From the NCBI GenBank assembly GCA_009761415.1, contig QUOL01000005.1, positions 1,550,001 through 1,614,000 of the forward strand: a stretch of 64,000 nucleotides of DNA. The letters run 5' to 3'. Positions 20,463 to 33,400 of the stretch are shown in pieces (positions within the stretch are counted from its first letter, which is position 1; each line of letters begins with the position of its first letter). The notes beneath the pieces were generated by a model. The model was not told where the DNA came from, ran no database searches, and saw nothing but the letters and a program-made list of their open reading frames with translations. A program made the translations under genes and the position numbers. The stretch comes from Sarcomyxa edulis. Taxonomy: Eukaryota > Basidiomycota > Agaricomycetes > Agaricales > Mycenaceae.

Positions 20463-21259
20463 GATGGTACTGTGCAGAGGACAAGGCCAATTGGCACGGA
20501 TCATCATACTGAGGAGAAGAACGCTTCGATGGATTGTTTGTACACCGGATGGGAAAGAGCTGAAGGAAGGTGAAACGTCGCGTTGAAAAGCGCTCACAGG
20601 TTGGTACGGCATCCTGTCAGATGCAAGTCTTCATTCGGCTACTTGCGTTGATACAATGTCAAGAGGATTGGTGGCCGTGAAACTAAAAGTATCCAGATAA
20701 TGGATACATCTTCACTGGACATCACAACACGATGGAAGGTCGAACTAGATGATATTGCCGGAGACATCATGCGCATACTTAGTAGCTGCCATTAGCATCG
20801 GCGTCATTCGGATATAGCTTCGTAGTATTGGGCGAAGGAGTCTTGATTTCTGGTATGCAGGTCAATTATGAAGGCACAAAACTACATGTCCGTTCTCACC
20901 TGGTCTCCTTGGTATGGTTCGCTGCGATTCTCCCAAAACTAGACGTTTATACAAGACGACTGCGACCGTGCTTCAGAACCGAAAGAGAACCACTGAGTCG
21001 GTGTAGACATACATGACACGCCTACCATAAGTGGGAGAGATATCATGATAGTTCGCACCCGTCGCTGTTGTAGATTGAGAGCCATGGAGGAAGAGTCGGG
21101 GTTTGAATCCGCTCCTTCATGCTCGAACACAGCTTGAACGTTGTACGCGTTGATGTAGCAGAACAACGAACCATGTACTGCTCTCAAGCGTGTGTTTATT
21201 TCTTTCGAAAACGACTCCAGTCGGGTATCCAAGCTTTTCCAAAGACTCTCGAGAAAAAT
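20463..21259. other. About 800 bp without a recognised gene
   Basis: Lies between the start of the glycosidase gene and the stop of MIC12, both on the minus strand. A 97-codon minus-strand frame (20939-21232) is composition-typical but has no recognisable motif. No repeat structure noticed. Confidence 0.45.
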
Positions 21260-21750
21260 TCATGAAGATCTAGCCTCTTCCCCATATAATACTTTCTTTC
21301 CCCAGTCACCGACGCGTCTCTCCCATTGGTAGATTCCCGCAAACAATTGCCCAATTTCCTCATTCCATCGGCCCTGTAATTGAGAGGTGAAGCGGTGATT
21401 CACGATTTTGGCCGCCGCGGATGGGGGTGCAGGTATGAGGGATGGGGTTTCGACAAGACGGACGGAAAGAGCGTGTAGGCTGTCGTTTGATCGTTAGTCC
21501 GGCTTTGAGAGATTTGCTCAAATGACTAACTCTTTACGGTGCTGTTCTGTCCTGAAATAAATGCTAGGTGAGTGCTGCTGTTATTGGGAACGAAACTGAT
21601 GTTCGAGCTCACCTTGTTTGGATCAAGTTGGAGAATCCATAATAGATCTGGACACACGCTGGATTTAGTTAACACTACTAGACATACCACTAAAAAACGT
21701 ACGCCGCCAGCGACAAGCGCGCCCGAGACTGGCCCAACGAGAAACGACAT
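21260..21750 (-). CDS. MIC12: MICOS complex subunit MIC12 homologue
   Basis: Inner-membrane protein of the MICOS complex that helps shape mitochondrial crista junctions. Four exons, 21703-21750, 21613-21647, 21531-21551 and 21260-21479, sum to 324 nt (107 aa). The protein begins MSFLVGPVSGALVAGG, then IYYGFSNLIQTRTEQHRKD and LHALSVRL. The C-terminal part holds WNEEIGQLFAGIYQWERRV and WGKKVLYGEE. This matches the fungal MIC12 pattern: one N-terminal glycine-rich membrane segment followed by YYGFSNLI and an amphipathic tail. Exon 3 is only 21 nt. No uninterrupted frame reveals the gene; it appears only after splicing. Confidence 0.85.
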
Positions 21751-22054
21751 GATGGCTAGGTGGGGGAGACACGGCGGCGGGATCGGGATCTTCCGACGTC
21801 TCCGGCTCGATCCACCGTCCGTTCACATCTTACAAAGTTATATATCTCTCTTGGGCCATTCACGGACATCTGATCAAGGCGAACTGCTCGTCGAAGGGGA
21901 ATCATGTTTTGCAGTGCCTGCGTGGTTCTTGCTGATACATAACGACACCCATTGCGAAGAACGTCCCGAGCTGAGCGATGAGCTGATGTACAGAGGCTAT
22001 ATAAGTGGGTTCATACTACTCAATAGCAAGTACTTCGGTAGGACTTCAGACGAA

Positions 22055-23773
22055 ATGAGTGAAGCCACACTTCTCGAATTTATTCATGCTGTAAATTTCA
22101 GTCGGTATTGTCAAGGTGCGTCGGTTCTATCACTTTGCAAACATTGTTGAATTCCCTCAATAGTTGCTGTTTGTGCTGCCGTTCTGTATGAGCACCGTAA
22201 GTTATCCCATTTATCTTGTTGATGTTAATAACACTACATATTGCGTAGTCACCACACTCGACTCAGAGGTTCGTAATCCTATTGCCACCCGATTTGCGTA
22301 GCCTGATCATATATCTATATAGGTGGAGCTAATATGGGTAAGCTTTGAATCTGTCTTGACAATATAGGTATTACTGACGATGAAATTTGAACAATCTATA
22401 GAAGACGAAATGGTCGATGATCAAATTCTTGTTCTTGATGGTGCGTTCCCCGTCACCGCTGTTCTAAGCTTATCATCTTATCTTTTCTCAGACTAGGTAC
22501 ATTGGGAACTTGATCTCTATGTAAGCCTTATCTCTCATGAACCGCTCAGTCACTGATTACAGCTATATAGTGTTTATGTTGTCGGTACGGTCCCTCTCCG
22601 ATTACATGTGCATATTCTCATACCTATCTGAATAGTCTACATCGAACCGCTTCCATCCACTTCCAGATGGATCAAAGTACGTGCTCAAACATGGTCACAG
22701 TCTTAGCTTCGGCTTGTTTCGACTGACTCACTCACCTTGTTTGTGTTGTTTACCTAGACGTATGCATTCTTTTCCCGATTATTGTTCCATTAGCTTATGA
22801 GATCTCGCAGATGTATGCTCCCCCAAGGCTCTTCAGCCTGATGGTCTTCGAATGAACACACATCTATAGGTGCTGCGTTGAATGCCTTTCAAGGTTTCGG
22901 TGCCATCGCAGTGATCATGGCTATGCAAGGTGCGCTAAACAAGTGTCACTATGTGAAGTTACCGGGTCTGATTGCTGTTAGGCATCATGCAATACCGTGT
23001 TTCGGCCATGTACCGCCACTCCAAAGTGCTGATTGTCTTCATGTCCGCATGCTTTCTCGGGGAATCTCTCTCTTCAACTGTACTATTTGGTGTGGTATGG
23101 AATAAAACAACCTGTAAGTGCCTTCTATCCAATCCCTGCACATACCTTGGTTTCTGAATCTGCATCTCAGTCAGTACCGAGGCTATCCCTGGCTTTCATG
23201 TGTGCACTGCGGCATCCACCCCGGACTATTTCTACGCGGTATGGATTCCTCCTCTTTTCTTCGATGGCATTATATGTCTCCTCGCTCTCCATGCTGGCAT
23301 TCGTTGGCATACCGCTGCGAAGACAAAATTAATACGAGTTTCACGGCCGCACAACTCCGGGCTATGGTTTTTATTGCTAAGGGATAGCATAACATTTCCG
23401 TTCCTGTCAGCCATTTTTCTGAATTATGGATATCTCAGTTCTGACAACAACTCTATAGCACCCTTGCAGCTTATACGATCAATCTCGTCGTTTACCGTAC
23501 ATTACCGGTGAGACTTACCTCAAGAATGTTCTATACTGCCCTCATATCGTGCGACAGCCTTACTGGGTTGGATCCTCGAATGCATTCGTTTTTGTTACTT
23601 GTCGTATCCTTGGTTGTCGACTTGTGTTGAACCTCCGCGAGGCATACTATCTACCATTTGACGTCGAGCTAGACGATACCCGGACTCTACCGTCTGGTAT
23701 GAAATTTGAAGAAAGAACGGGTCAAGGACGTAGCGTACCGACTTCTTACGACATCGAGCTCGACTCAGATTAG
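22055..23773 (+). CDS. DUF6533-type multipass membrane protein, copy 1
   Basis: Agaricomycete-specific membrane protein family of unknown function. The start MSEATLLEFIHAVNFSRYCQ joins through several tiny exons to VAVCAAVLYEH, LTTLDSEVELIW and KTKWSMIKFLFLMTRYIGN. This is the DUF6533 signature (aromatic-Cys-Gln, YEH, TLDxEVExIW). Later segments are FQGFGAIAVIMAMQGIMQYR, VSAMYRHSKVLIVFM, a CALR-like loop, IPPLFFDGIICLLALHAGI, LLRDSITFPFLSAIF and the cytoplasmic tail after RILGCRLVLNLREAYYLPF. About seven hydrophobic segments. At least ten exons, some only 15-40 nt; middle exon borders (22500-22870) are approximate. It converges on a paralogue at 24009-25779. Confidence 0.78.
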
Positions 23774-24008
23774 TGGTGGACTCGGAGAAATCTTGGGAAA
23801 GCAATCGGGATAGATCATCTATATCAGACTGACAATGATTCAACTTGTAGACACTCCTGCCACTAGCCTGGACACTTGAAGTTCGTACTAAAGCTATACT
23901 TTCGAGTTATATACTACAGTCCAAGAGATACAATATAAAATAACACGGTACTCTACTAAAACTGGTAGACATACATGTAGAGGACCGACCCTCAAGTAGC
24001 CTCAGATA

Positions 24009-25779
24009 TCAACTAACCTCCGTCCTACTAGTACTCGCGGCGTCCGATCGTTTCACCGTCTCGAGTTCTACGACACACTGCATGCCTACTAGTGTGCTGG
24101 TAGTGGTAGAGCTTTGCACCTCAGCGTTGAACGGTAGATAGTAAGCTTCGCGAAGGTTTAGTATTAAGCGGCAGCCCAAGATACGGCAAGCCAGTTTAGT
24201 GAATGTTACGGTGCTCTCTATCCAGTAGGGCTTGCGAGTAAGGTCAGAAGTATTCCAAAATTTCAGTGCAAGGCTAGGGCTTACCGGAAGGGTTTCGAAG
24301 ACGATCAGATTTGAAAGATAGACGGAAACGGTACTGCAGACGCAAGAGAGTCAGTAAACAAGATTTACACGGATAAACAATTCCGACGCGACGTACATGA
24401 ACGGAAATGTTATGCTGTCTCTGAGCAATAGATACCACAATCCAGAATGGCCGCTATGCCGCTGCAATCGCACCACTTGCCGCCTCCTATAGTACTTGAT
24501 ACCAGCTAGAAGTGCAAGTACGAACAAGGAAGCTTCGATGATAATAATAGGAATCCAAATAGCGTAGAACCAGGGTGGTGTGGAGGTGATGGTACACATG
24601 AGAACGCCGGGTAGAGGCTCGGTGCTTACTAGATGTCGCGACAGTAGACGTCAGCATTGCAAGTACGATGTCTGGCGATGCAATACGTACGACTCTGCGT
24701 TGTCTGGACGATCCCAAAAAGGGTGGTCAAGACTATCAATTCGGCCAATAGGCATGACACCATGAACGCGATTATTCTCCGCGAATGGCCGTACATAGTC
24801 GAGATTCGATACTGCATGATCCCTGTGAAGACACAGCGTTCAGTGAATGTCCTCGATGATTAGACAATACATCCAGGTATGCTGACCTTCCATAGTGATG
24901 ACTACGATGATACTGCCCCAGCCCTGTATGGTATTCCAGACTTCACCTGGATAGTTAGATCATGTTAGCGTCCACAATGGGACCGAGGAAGGAGAAAGCG
25001 CACATCTGTACAAGGGGCATTGTAAGTCGGATACCAATTTGAGGTAGGATGGAATACGCACGTCTATCGATCAAGCGGCCGAAAATTCAGTTATGAGCGA
25101 GATTCAGGAAAAGAAGTGTGGTTGTTACCTTGGACCAGGAAGCGCTCGGAGGCAGAGGAAGTAAATAAACTGTTCAAAGAGAGTATGAGACGTCGAGCAT
25201 GAGTCGGACTGCAAGGACAACTTACTAATCCCATAGCCGCTGTGAGAGTACAATTAATTGTCTACTTCTGATGAGATATGTGTACTAGAAGACTTACATG
25301 GCGACAAAGTCCCCGATGTATCGATTCTAGGACGATTTAGTACTGGATCAACGTGAAGAATGGGACCAAGTACGCACAGCTAGGAATAAAATTTTGACCA
25401 TAGACCAGTCCTTTTTCTGCAGCCCTAAAATCAGATCACGGTATTTCCAACTTCTCGGGAGTCAAACGAACCCATATAAGTTCCACCTTCAGATATGATA
25501 TGATTCAGTATAATCACACTGCCGAGACGATAAGAAAATAAGAACCTCTAGATCAAGGGTAGTGACTGTAGATTTGGTAGGATCAACTGATTGTACGCGG
25601 GGCAGTCTAGGGATCACTCACTGTGCTCGTATATAATCAAGGCGCAAGTCGCAACTATGAAGGAGGGAATTAGATCATCAGCACGCTTCGAAGAACATCA
25701 GGATGTGTCTCGATATACCCTGAATGTACCGAGTTACAAACAAGGCGTCTATGAAGTTCAAGACGTCTACTTCACTCAT
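24009..25779 (-). CDS. DUF6533-type multipass membrane protein, copy 2
   Basis: Paralogue of the gene at 22055-23773, in tail-to-tail orientation. Start MSEVDVLNFIDALFVTRYIQ, then VATCALIIYEH, a VTTLD segment, VELIW, KKDWSMVKILFL and NRYIGDFVAM. Further on are MQYRISTMYGHSRRIIAFM, MCTITSTPPWFYAIWIPIII, ASLFVLALLAGIKYYRR, LLRDSITFPFMYVASELF and ACRILGCRLILNLREAYYLP. Its C-terminal tail is Ser/Thr-rich and differs from copy 1, ending RTEVS. Membrane segments and intron positions follow copy 1. Function unknown; the family is common in basidiomycetes. Exon borders are approximate. Confidence 0.75.
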
Positions 25780-27260
25780 GGCGATGCGGAGGAGCTAAAA
25801 ACTGCATATCCCAACTTTTAGAGGCTCTTTATTATAATTCGACTGGTGTCTCACACTGGGATCATGTGTATGCGTATGAGGCAATGTTCATCAAAAGAGC
25901 CCGAGGCTTTTGATAAGTTCCCAGCACTTCAGCGCAATCATCGACTCGCATCTATGCGAAGCCATCAGCCTTTCGATCTTCAGAGCGACGCATTAAGACT
26001 TACCGGTCATTTTTGGTCGAGGGGGTGAGTATCTTGATGGTTTCTAAGAATAAAAGCTATTGAGTCAATGATTGAGATCGCATGGACGAAGAGTAACCTC
26101 ACCAGTATGATCACAAGCGCATGTACGACGAAAGCCCCTAATGCTCGGCATTCAGGTACATGCCTATTTTTGTCGACGCGCGGGTGGTCCAATGAAACTC
26201 GTTATCAGATTGTGACTGGCTGTCCAAAGTTCATTGTCCAGATAATAGGCACAGGGATAGGAAGTAATGTCATAATTCGCTATCCATCAAGCGTCTTATC
26301 GATGTCGACAACGAAACGGAGGAATTGCGGAAGAGACCGAAGAGTAGCTAAGGTGTGAGAGTGATTCTTGCATGAAGCGGCGATACCTGGAAATAAAAGA
26401 AGGTGAGTCACTTGAAATGGATGTCCTAGACATATTTGGGAAGAATTTTGCGACGATAAGCGGCTAAGCAGCATGCTTTAGTCCTTAGCTAGTCACAAAG
26501 ACTATCAGGTCGGTCACGTGAAATCAATAGTTTACCAAGTGGGAGATCGGAACATCTAGAGAAGCTCAGACTTCTCCCCGAGATACGAGCGCTGCCAGTT
26601 CTTCATTCTTAGGCCTCAAATGACCGGGAACGGATATCTCTTAAGATCAGAGTAGCCATCGAATCTATCAAACTGTATAAGAGAGTGGTTGATACATCAA
26701 TCAGCACGACAACACGAGAAGAAGATACAGAGTTGATCAGAGATGTTACGCATCACCTTTGTTTCTAGTATGATTGGCCAGTCTCGTTCAGAGTGGCGCC
26801 TTCTATCAAGTCTGATGCTAATCGTGCCCTAGAAGCAGACGTTTAACTCGTCAAAGTGAAGGCTAGTCGTAGCAAGTATTGACTGTATCCCTCGAAGATC
26901 TGGAAATTTTTGTGAGAGGGATGCCTCAGCCATCTCGTACGGTCATTTGTGGTAACGGTGGTGGTGTTCGAGTACAAAGCGCACCGGTCATTGAAATCCA
27001 CACCTATAAATGGAGGCCCAGGCTCTTCCTAGACGCTGCAGAAGTCATGGCCGATAGAGCGCTGATCTGGGAGTAAAGTCGAGTGAGAGTCCAAGAGTCG
27101 GAACGAAGGATCATCGGCAAAAAGAATAGGCCTTGGATCCGTGTTCTATACAATACATGAATATGGAAGTGACTGAGGCACTGACTCGAATATGGATATT
27201 TGCATATCTCCAGGGCTTGTATACATATGTTGGTACAATCTCATGTGCTGTACATCATGA
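25780..27260. other. About 1.5 kb with no recognised gene
   Basis: Only short frames are present: for example minus 26280-26474 and plus 26879-27076. The first could be extended by short introns but shows no known motif. The stretch probably holds regulatory DNA for the membrane protein gene and perhaps a decayed or fast-evolving gene. Confidence 0.4.
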
Positions 27261-28209
27261 TCAAAAGGGCGTGTCCTTCGGGAATACCATAGGCCCACGA
27301 ACTTCAGCCCGCTTCGCGGCTCCACACAGAAGTTCAACGATGGCGAAAGCAAAAGGGAAGGTCGTTCCTACATGGCGTAACGTGAGATCAGTAAGGACTG
27401 AGTTCTTTTCAGGGCTTACCTGGACCACGGCTATCGAATATCCAATATTATGAGCGTTGGTAGACGGCGATGAAATCGATTCGGGCACATACCTTGTAAC
27501 CAGAGTCCCAGAGACAACAACAGCCTCCTCGGAATATTCGAAGTCTACATCACGTCGAACACTGAGCCCCGGGTCGAAAAGATAAACTTTGTGGTGAACG
27601 TACTCTTCTCCAGTTGAGATCGCACGCTGGGATGAGACGTGAGTTTTTGTTTGGGAAGGCCCGCAGTAAGTGCCGTCAAGCTTCCTAGATGGATAGATCC
27701 ATGATGATGAATGCCAGCGCGCTAAGAAGAGATGGTTATACCAGCGCAGATCATTCCCACAATCTTGCCCTTCTCGATGTACTCCCGAACTAAGCCTTGA
27801 ACGGCAGACGATGTAGATAAGGTCTCAGCACCCTGTGCCCCCCCTGGAATGATCAACGCGTCAAATACAGCCTGTTTTAGAGTTAATTGGAGGATGGCGT
27901 GAATATCTTGAAGTCGGACTCACAGGACTGGAATCATGAAGAGAAAAGTAAACATCGGGCTGAATCTTCATCCCTCTCGAACATCTTGCTAGCGGGGGCG
28001 CGTTGCCCGTGGATCCGGTTACTGCTGCTGACGATGACTCTGGAACAAAAGCAGATGTGCAAGCGATTCCTGCTCGTACAAGAGTGTCGTATGTGATGGT
28101 GCTGTTATTCCGATTTTGTAAACCAACGTGTCGATCTGGTGCTTTTGATGTGGGCTCACAATTCCATTTCTTCCGTACCGTGAGCGATGAGAATAAGTGC
28201 AGATGGCAT
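27261..28209 (-). CDS. DJ-1/PfpI family protein
   Basis: DJ-1-like proteins act as glyoxalase/deglycase-type or redox chaperones in cytosol and mitochondria; the exact role here is unknown. Seven exons, 28160-28209, 27924-28101, 27742-27871, 27604-27684, 27493-27544, 27420-27430 and 27261-27367, sum to 609 nt (202 aa). The start is MPSALILIAHGTEEMEF with the conserved Glu. The central region has DVYFSLHD, FDALIIPGGAQGAETL, and the nucleophile elbow VGMICAGS with its Cys. The end has LTALTAGLPKQKLTSHPSV, NFEYSEEAVVVSG, LVTSRGPGT, then FPFAFAIVELLCG. Exon 6 is 11 nt and encodes most of SRGPG. A tract of about 20 residues after CTSAFVPE is less conserved. All catalytic positions appear intact. 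Confidence 0.88.
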
Positions 28210-28561
28210 TGCGGTAGCACTTTGACTGAATGTTATGTTTTTGGTGGAAGACTGAGATGTGCAACGGGATTGAGCCTGAAAAGGAGTTGAGATAAATTTG
28301 GACTTGAGGTGAAATGCGCCACGGCCGAGCGCGCCTGATGGCCGCATGCAGGCCTACTTATATCTCTCTTTAGGTACTCAAGACTATAGATGCACACAGA
28401 CCACTCCGATACGTTCAAAGCAGACATTTGTAGATAGCTACGTAGCTAGGTAGGCCACTCAATACTGGTGATAAACATCCTCGCGAAAAGTTTGACATAG
28501 ACCGCACGCTCATGGTGGACCTCCCAGTCAACAGTAAAATACTCATCTATATGAGCTTGGA

Positions 28562-30300
28562 TCACGTACGCACAACCAGGAAAGGCTCAGGAATATCAGG
28601 ACTTTCATACGGAGACAAGAGCGGCTCGGTAGTAACACCGCCATCCTCGCTGAAACGGACTACTCTATCGACCTGTGCGTTGCCATTCGGATTAGATTCT
28701 CTTGGATTGACTACGCGTAAGACAATGTGTTCACTCACATGCCATACTTTCGTATTGAAGCCAAACTGCCGGAGAGTCGAGCTGCACTGCTGAATGATGT
28801 CTAGAGCGATAATGGAATTGATTATCGTGGGTGAATTCGGATGTACTTCTAGGGGATAGTTGAGATGTAGACTGCGTAGTTTCTTTGCGTGCGTCAAACA
28901 ACGGAGCAGTTCCTGTTGGTTAACATTTAGATGAGAGAATAGGCTGGAACCGTATTGTGCGTTGAACTCACTATTGCATGAGATCCTTGTTCGATCACTA
29001 TGAACAATTCTTCAAGGGCGGTGCATCGGCGGCAGATATTGTCTATGGCGCTTGCGCTGATCAGCATTCGATGCACGGAAAATCGAGTGAGGCGAGAACA
29101 ATGGGTTTTGACGATCTCCGACCAGAAATCGTCCGTCGTACGCGATTCAACGAAGGCTTCTGTAGCGTATATCTGGAACTCTCGTAGTGGGGCCACAGAC
29201 AGAAGCTTGATGACATCGCGAGTCCATTTTTCCAACGGTGTTTGTTGATGAATAGTCAATGTAACGGATTGTAGCTGTGCCAAAGCCTTCGTTTCGGAGC
29301 AGGTACGAGCAAATTCTGCCATGTCCTAATAAAATTTTCCAGTTAACGATACTTTCGTCACGTTGTTTGCTTCGGTACGCACAAATCGTGGTGATAGGGC
29401 TTCTAGTCCCAACGCCAAAATCCCATTGGCGTTTGCAGCTAGGACGGACGAGATGCCTCGGTTTGTCACCTTTATACATCCTATTATATAGAAATACTCT
29501 AGATTGACCAGATTGGGGGCGAGAGTAGCCAAAATATCGTCGGTGATGATTGGAGATGACTGCAACAGAGGACTATAAGATTATTGCAGACTCACTACGA
29601 CTGATTGAGTACCTTGCAAATCAGAGTCAATCGACGGAGCGTGCTCCCAGTAAGCTTCATCCACGGTTCCAAGATGCGAACTACCGGTCCACTTGGCATA
29701 ATAAGTGATATACGGCGAAGTTGGGTGAAACCAAGCAAGGCGTCAGGATCGTATTCTTCGCTACGTCCGTTGATTTCGAGCCCTTGAAGGTTAGGGCATG
29801 TCTGCAAGGCCTGTAACACCTCGAAAGACAAGGATCCATCTCGAGTCCAGGTACAGGACTTCAGGTTGACGCAGTTCCTCAATCCGGAAAGAACGAATCC
29901 ATGGACATCCAAGTCTAATGGAATGAAACCCTTGGGATAATCTCGGATCTCTAGAGAGTGAACGGTTCAGACGGTCGTGGAGGTACAGTCATACCAAGAG
30001 GCACAAACCCATCCTATGGACATATTTCGCTAAATGTGGATAATCCGAGAGAGTGGTGAATAGGTTTAGAAACTGGAAAGACACGTCAAGACGCGACTCC
30101 AGAATCGGAGGATAGAGACACACCCTAGCTATCCATCGCCTGTGCCATGAATACACAGAAACGACCTCGTAGAGCCTGGAAACGGCAAAAGTGTAAAATG
30201 ATTTGCTGATTAGACAGCTCGTGGCTAGGTGCTGCGTCTTCAGTATATGTTGCAATATCATGGGAAGTAGTTCAAGTGGTAAATCGATGAATTTCGCCAT
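28562..30300 (-). CDS. F-box and leucine-rich-repeat protein
   Basis: Probable substrate receptor of an SCF ubiquitin ligase. The N-terminus, MAKFIDLPLELLPMILQHIL, then LATSCLISKSFYTFAVSRLY, is a typical fungal F-box (residues about 4-45). Following exons contain irregular leucine-rich units, such as LKSCTWTRDGSLSFEVLQAL, LQGLEINGR, LRRISLI, NLVNLEYFYIIGC, CTALEELFIVI and LRSLHLNYPLE. The C-terminus ends FLVVRT. About six exons; the larger coding blocks are 29989-30300, 29595-29912, 29326-29565, 28980-29322 and 28562-28915. Divergent from SPT5 with only 197 bp between the start codons. The target is unknown. Confidence 0.8.
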
Positions 30301-30497
30301 GGCTTCCGCGATGCAGCATATGCCGGATCGATGATCGTTGAGGCGTTGAGGTCGAAGCCAGTCGAACTTGAAGCGTCGGACGACTTGCCGAGCCACGAGG
30401 CGGTATTGGGCGCTGCTTGGCAAGATCATTGCATAGCCACAGACCTGAACGTCTACTTCTCAACAAGTATACCTTGGTGTACCTCAGCCCTCAACCC
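30301..30497. promoter_or_regulatory. Bidirectional promoter between F-box gene and SPT5
   Basis: Only 197 bp separate the two divergent start codons, so both promoters must lie or overlap here. No clear TATA element. Confidence 0.5.
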
Positions 30498-33400
30498 ATG
30501 TCCGACCTGGAAGACCACGATGACTCTCAAAACATGGGATCTGATCCTGTGGAGCAACACGATGAAGAAATGGAGGGAGTAGAGGGAGAGGTCCCACGGG
30601 AACGAAGTATAGGCAAAGAACGGCGGCAAGAATTTGATGAGGAAGAGGAGGATGAAGAGGACGAGGACGAAGAGGATGAAGAGGAAGAAGAAGAAGAGGA
30701 CGAGGAAGATGTTGGTAGAAAAGGCAAAAAACGAGCAAAGGTGTGTCAAGATTCATCCTTGGAGTTATATGTCTTGTTGAAACACCAGCCAGCATCGTCA
30801 CAAACGCCCTGCAGCAAGTCGTTTCATCGATCTAGAGGCCGAGGTTAGCGATGACGAGGATGAAGTGGAAGATGAAGAGGAGGAGTATGGTCCAGGTATG
30901 TGCCTACAATCTTAATGCTGGTCAATCCTATTGACTGTTCCGTTAACTTTCGTAGATGGGTTCATTGAGCCTCAGGAAGGAGACGATGACGATCTTGGGA
31001 GACATTCGCACAACGCTCTCCTCGACAGAAAAAGGGACAAAGATCTAGATGAACAAGACCTCGCACAGATTGCACAGGACCTCAGCAAACGATATGGCAC
31101 CGCACCTGTTCGATATACGGGAGACATGAATGAGGTACCCCAGCGTCTATTGATGCCCTCAGTCCACGATGCAAGTCTTTGGCAAGTCCGGGTCAAGGTA
31201 TGAATGCGTCATCTTTTGTTACGGCTAGGACTAATGGTATGCAGCCCGGCCGAGAACGCGATCTGGTATTCTCTCTAATGCGAAAATCCATCGACATGGA
31301 ATACAGCGCTAAACCCCTCCAAATACTCTCCGCCTTCCAACGCGACTCTCTACCTGGTATGATCTACGTTGAAGCCCGCAGCTCTCAACAGGTAACTCAA
31401 GCTTGCAATGGCCTCGTCGGTATCTACCCCAGTCGTGGAATTCAACTAGTACCCATCGAGGAAATGGCCAGCCTTCTGCAGATCAAAAAGCAAGACCAAA
31501 CGGTCACACCAGGAAGTTGGGTTCGGATAAAACGAGGGAAATACCAAAACGATCTAGCGCAGGTCATGGATATCACCGAGAATGGTGAGGACGTAGGTTT
31601 GAAATTCATTCCCCGTATCGACCTGAACCCACGGGACGATAACTCGCTGGAGGGACGTAAACGGAAGAAGACAGAATCAAAACTGAGCTCAATGCGACCG
31701 CCGCAGCGATTTTTCAATTATGAGGAGGTTATCAAAGTCTGGGGCCGGAAGAACGTGTCCAAGCGGAATCAGGTCTATGTCTTCCAGAACGATACTTACA
31801 AGGACGGTTTCATCGAGAAAGATTTCAAGCTCAGTGGACTGATACTCGAGAACGTTAACCCTACTCTGGACGAAATCACGCGGTTCACCCGAGGTCAGGA
31901 CGGTACGGAAAACGAGAACAATGTCGATCTGTCGATTATCGCAGAGGCTTCACGAAAGGCTGCTATATCTGTCTTGCAACCTGGCGATCACGTTGAAGTC
32001 TTTGAGGGAGAACAGTCGGGTGTACACGGTGTGGTCGATGAAATCTCTGGGGATGTTGTTACTATCACGGCTGTGGGTGTGGACATTGATGGACAGAAGG
32101 TCGATCTTCCTGCAAGGAGTGTTCGGAAGAGGTTCAAACCTGGAGACCATGTCAAGGTTATGACTGGACAGAATGCTGATGAAACAGGTCTGGTCGTTTC
32201 TGTAGCTAATAATGTAGTGACGTTCTTGTCAGATATGTCTATGCAGGAGGTGCGTCGTATGTCGTTACCTTTGCAGTTCATGTTCTCACTTCAGATACAG
32301 GTATCCGTATTCTCGAAAGATCTCCGTGAAGCTGCCGAAGTCGGCTCTGGCACGAACATTGTTGGCAATTACGAACTTCATGATCTGGTTCAACTAGAGT
32401 ATGCTTGTACCATATTCATTCACGATGTCCCTTGTCACTGACCCGATACTTGCAGTGCACAAACTGTTGGTGTCATATTCAAGACAGAACGAGATTCGTT
32501 CCGGGTGCTGGACCAGAACGGTCAAGTGCGTCTCGTCCAGCCCCACCAGATTTCGATGCGACGCGATTCTATCCGAGCGATTGCAACCGACTCTGAAGGC
32601 CACGAATTACGAATAAACGACAACATGAAAGAAATCGACGGTGAAGTAAATACCAAATGTTCAGATGCGCGTTGCCACAACATCTGACCCATGTCCACAG
32701 GGTCGAAAAGGACGTGTTCTCCATATACATCAGTCTTTCTATGCCTTCCTCCATAATCGGGATATCCTCGAGAATGGAGGTGTCTTCGTTACGCGAGCCC
32801 GATCGCTGGCTTCATTAGCACCCAAAGGTAACCTAGTGAAATTGGCGGGTGCCGATCTATCGAAAATGAATCCAGCATTAGGGACACCGACGGGAGGAAT
32901 GGTGGGCTCGGGAAACATGGGACGCGGTCCACGAGATCGTCTCATAGGTATCACAGTCACTGTTGTGAAAGGAGCTCACAAAGGCTACGTCGGTTCGATC
33001 AAGGACACGAACGGTCCTATCGCTCGAGTGGAGCTGCATACGGGCAACAAAGTGATCACGATCGAGAAGGATAAGTTGTACAGGAGACTGTGAGTCCATG
33101 GTCTTTGCTTATCGACTACAATGCCTTTTTTTGTTGACCTGGTGCCTCGCAGTGACAATGGTCGCAGCGAGCCATTAGAATCGGGCTTTATGGGACCACC
33201 ATCTTCAAATTTCAACTATGGCGGTCATACACCAAACCCTTACCAAGCAGGTGGGAGGACTCCTGGGTGGGGAGGCGGCCGAACACCAAATCCTTACGCT
33301 AACAACGATGGAAGAACACCAGCTTGGAACGCCTCCTCTCAAACGCCCAATCCATACGCAGCTGTCGGTGGTAGAACTCCAGCTTGGAATGCTTCTTCTC

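Noticed and set aside
20939..21232. 97-codon minus-strand frame as a small gene
   Set aside because: No motif, no homologue in the window and no splice-supported extension; kept only as a note in the gap entry.
21572..22150. 192-codon plus-strand frame overlapping MIC12 and the DUF6533 start
   Set aside because: The first part is antisense to MIC12 exons and the end merely reads into the membrane protein exon in frame; the intervening residues have no motif.
30453..30801. Minus-strand frames of 66-105 codons rich in Leu, Phe or Ser opposite the SPT5 start
   Set aside because: They are antisense to the GAG/GAT-rich acidic N-terminus of SPT5 and only reflect that repeat.
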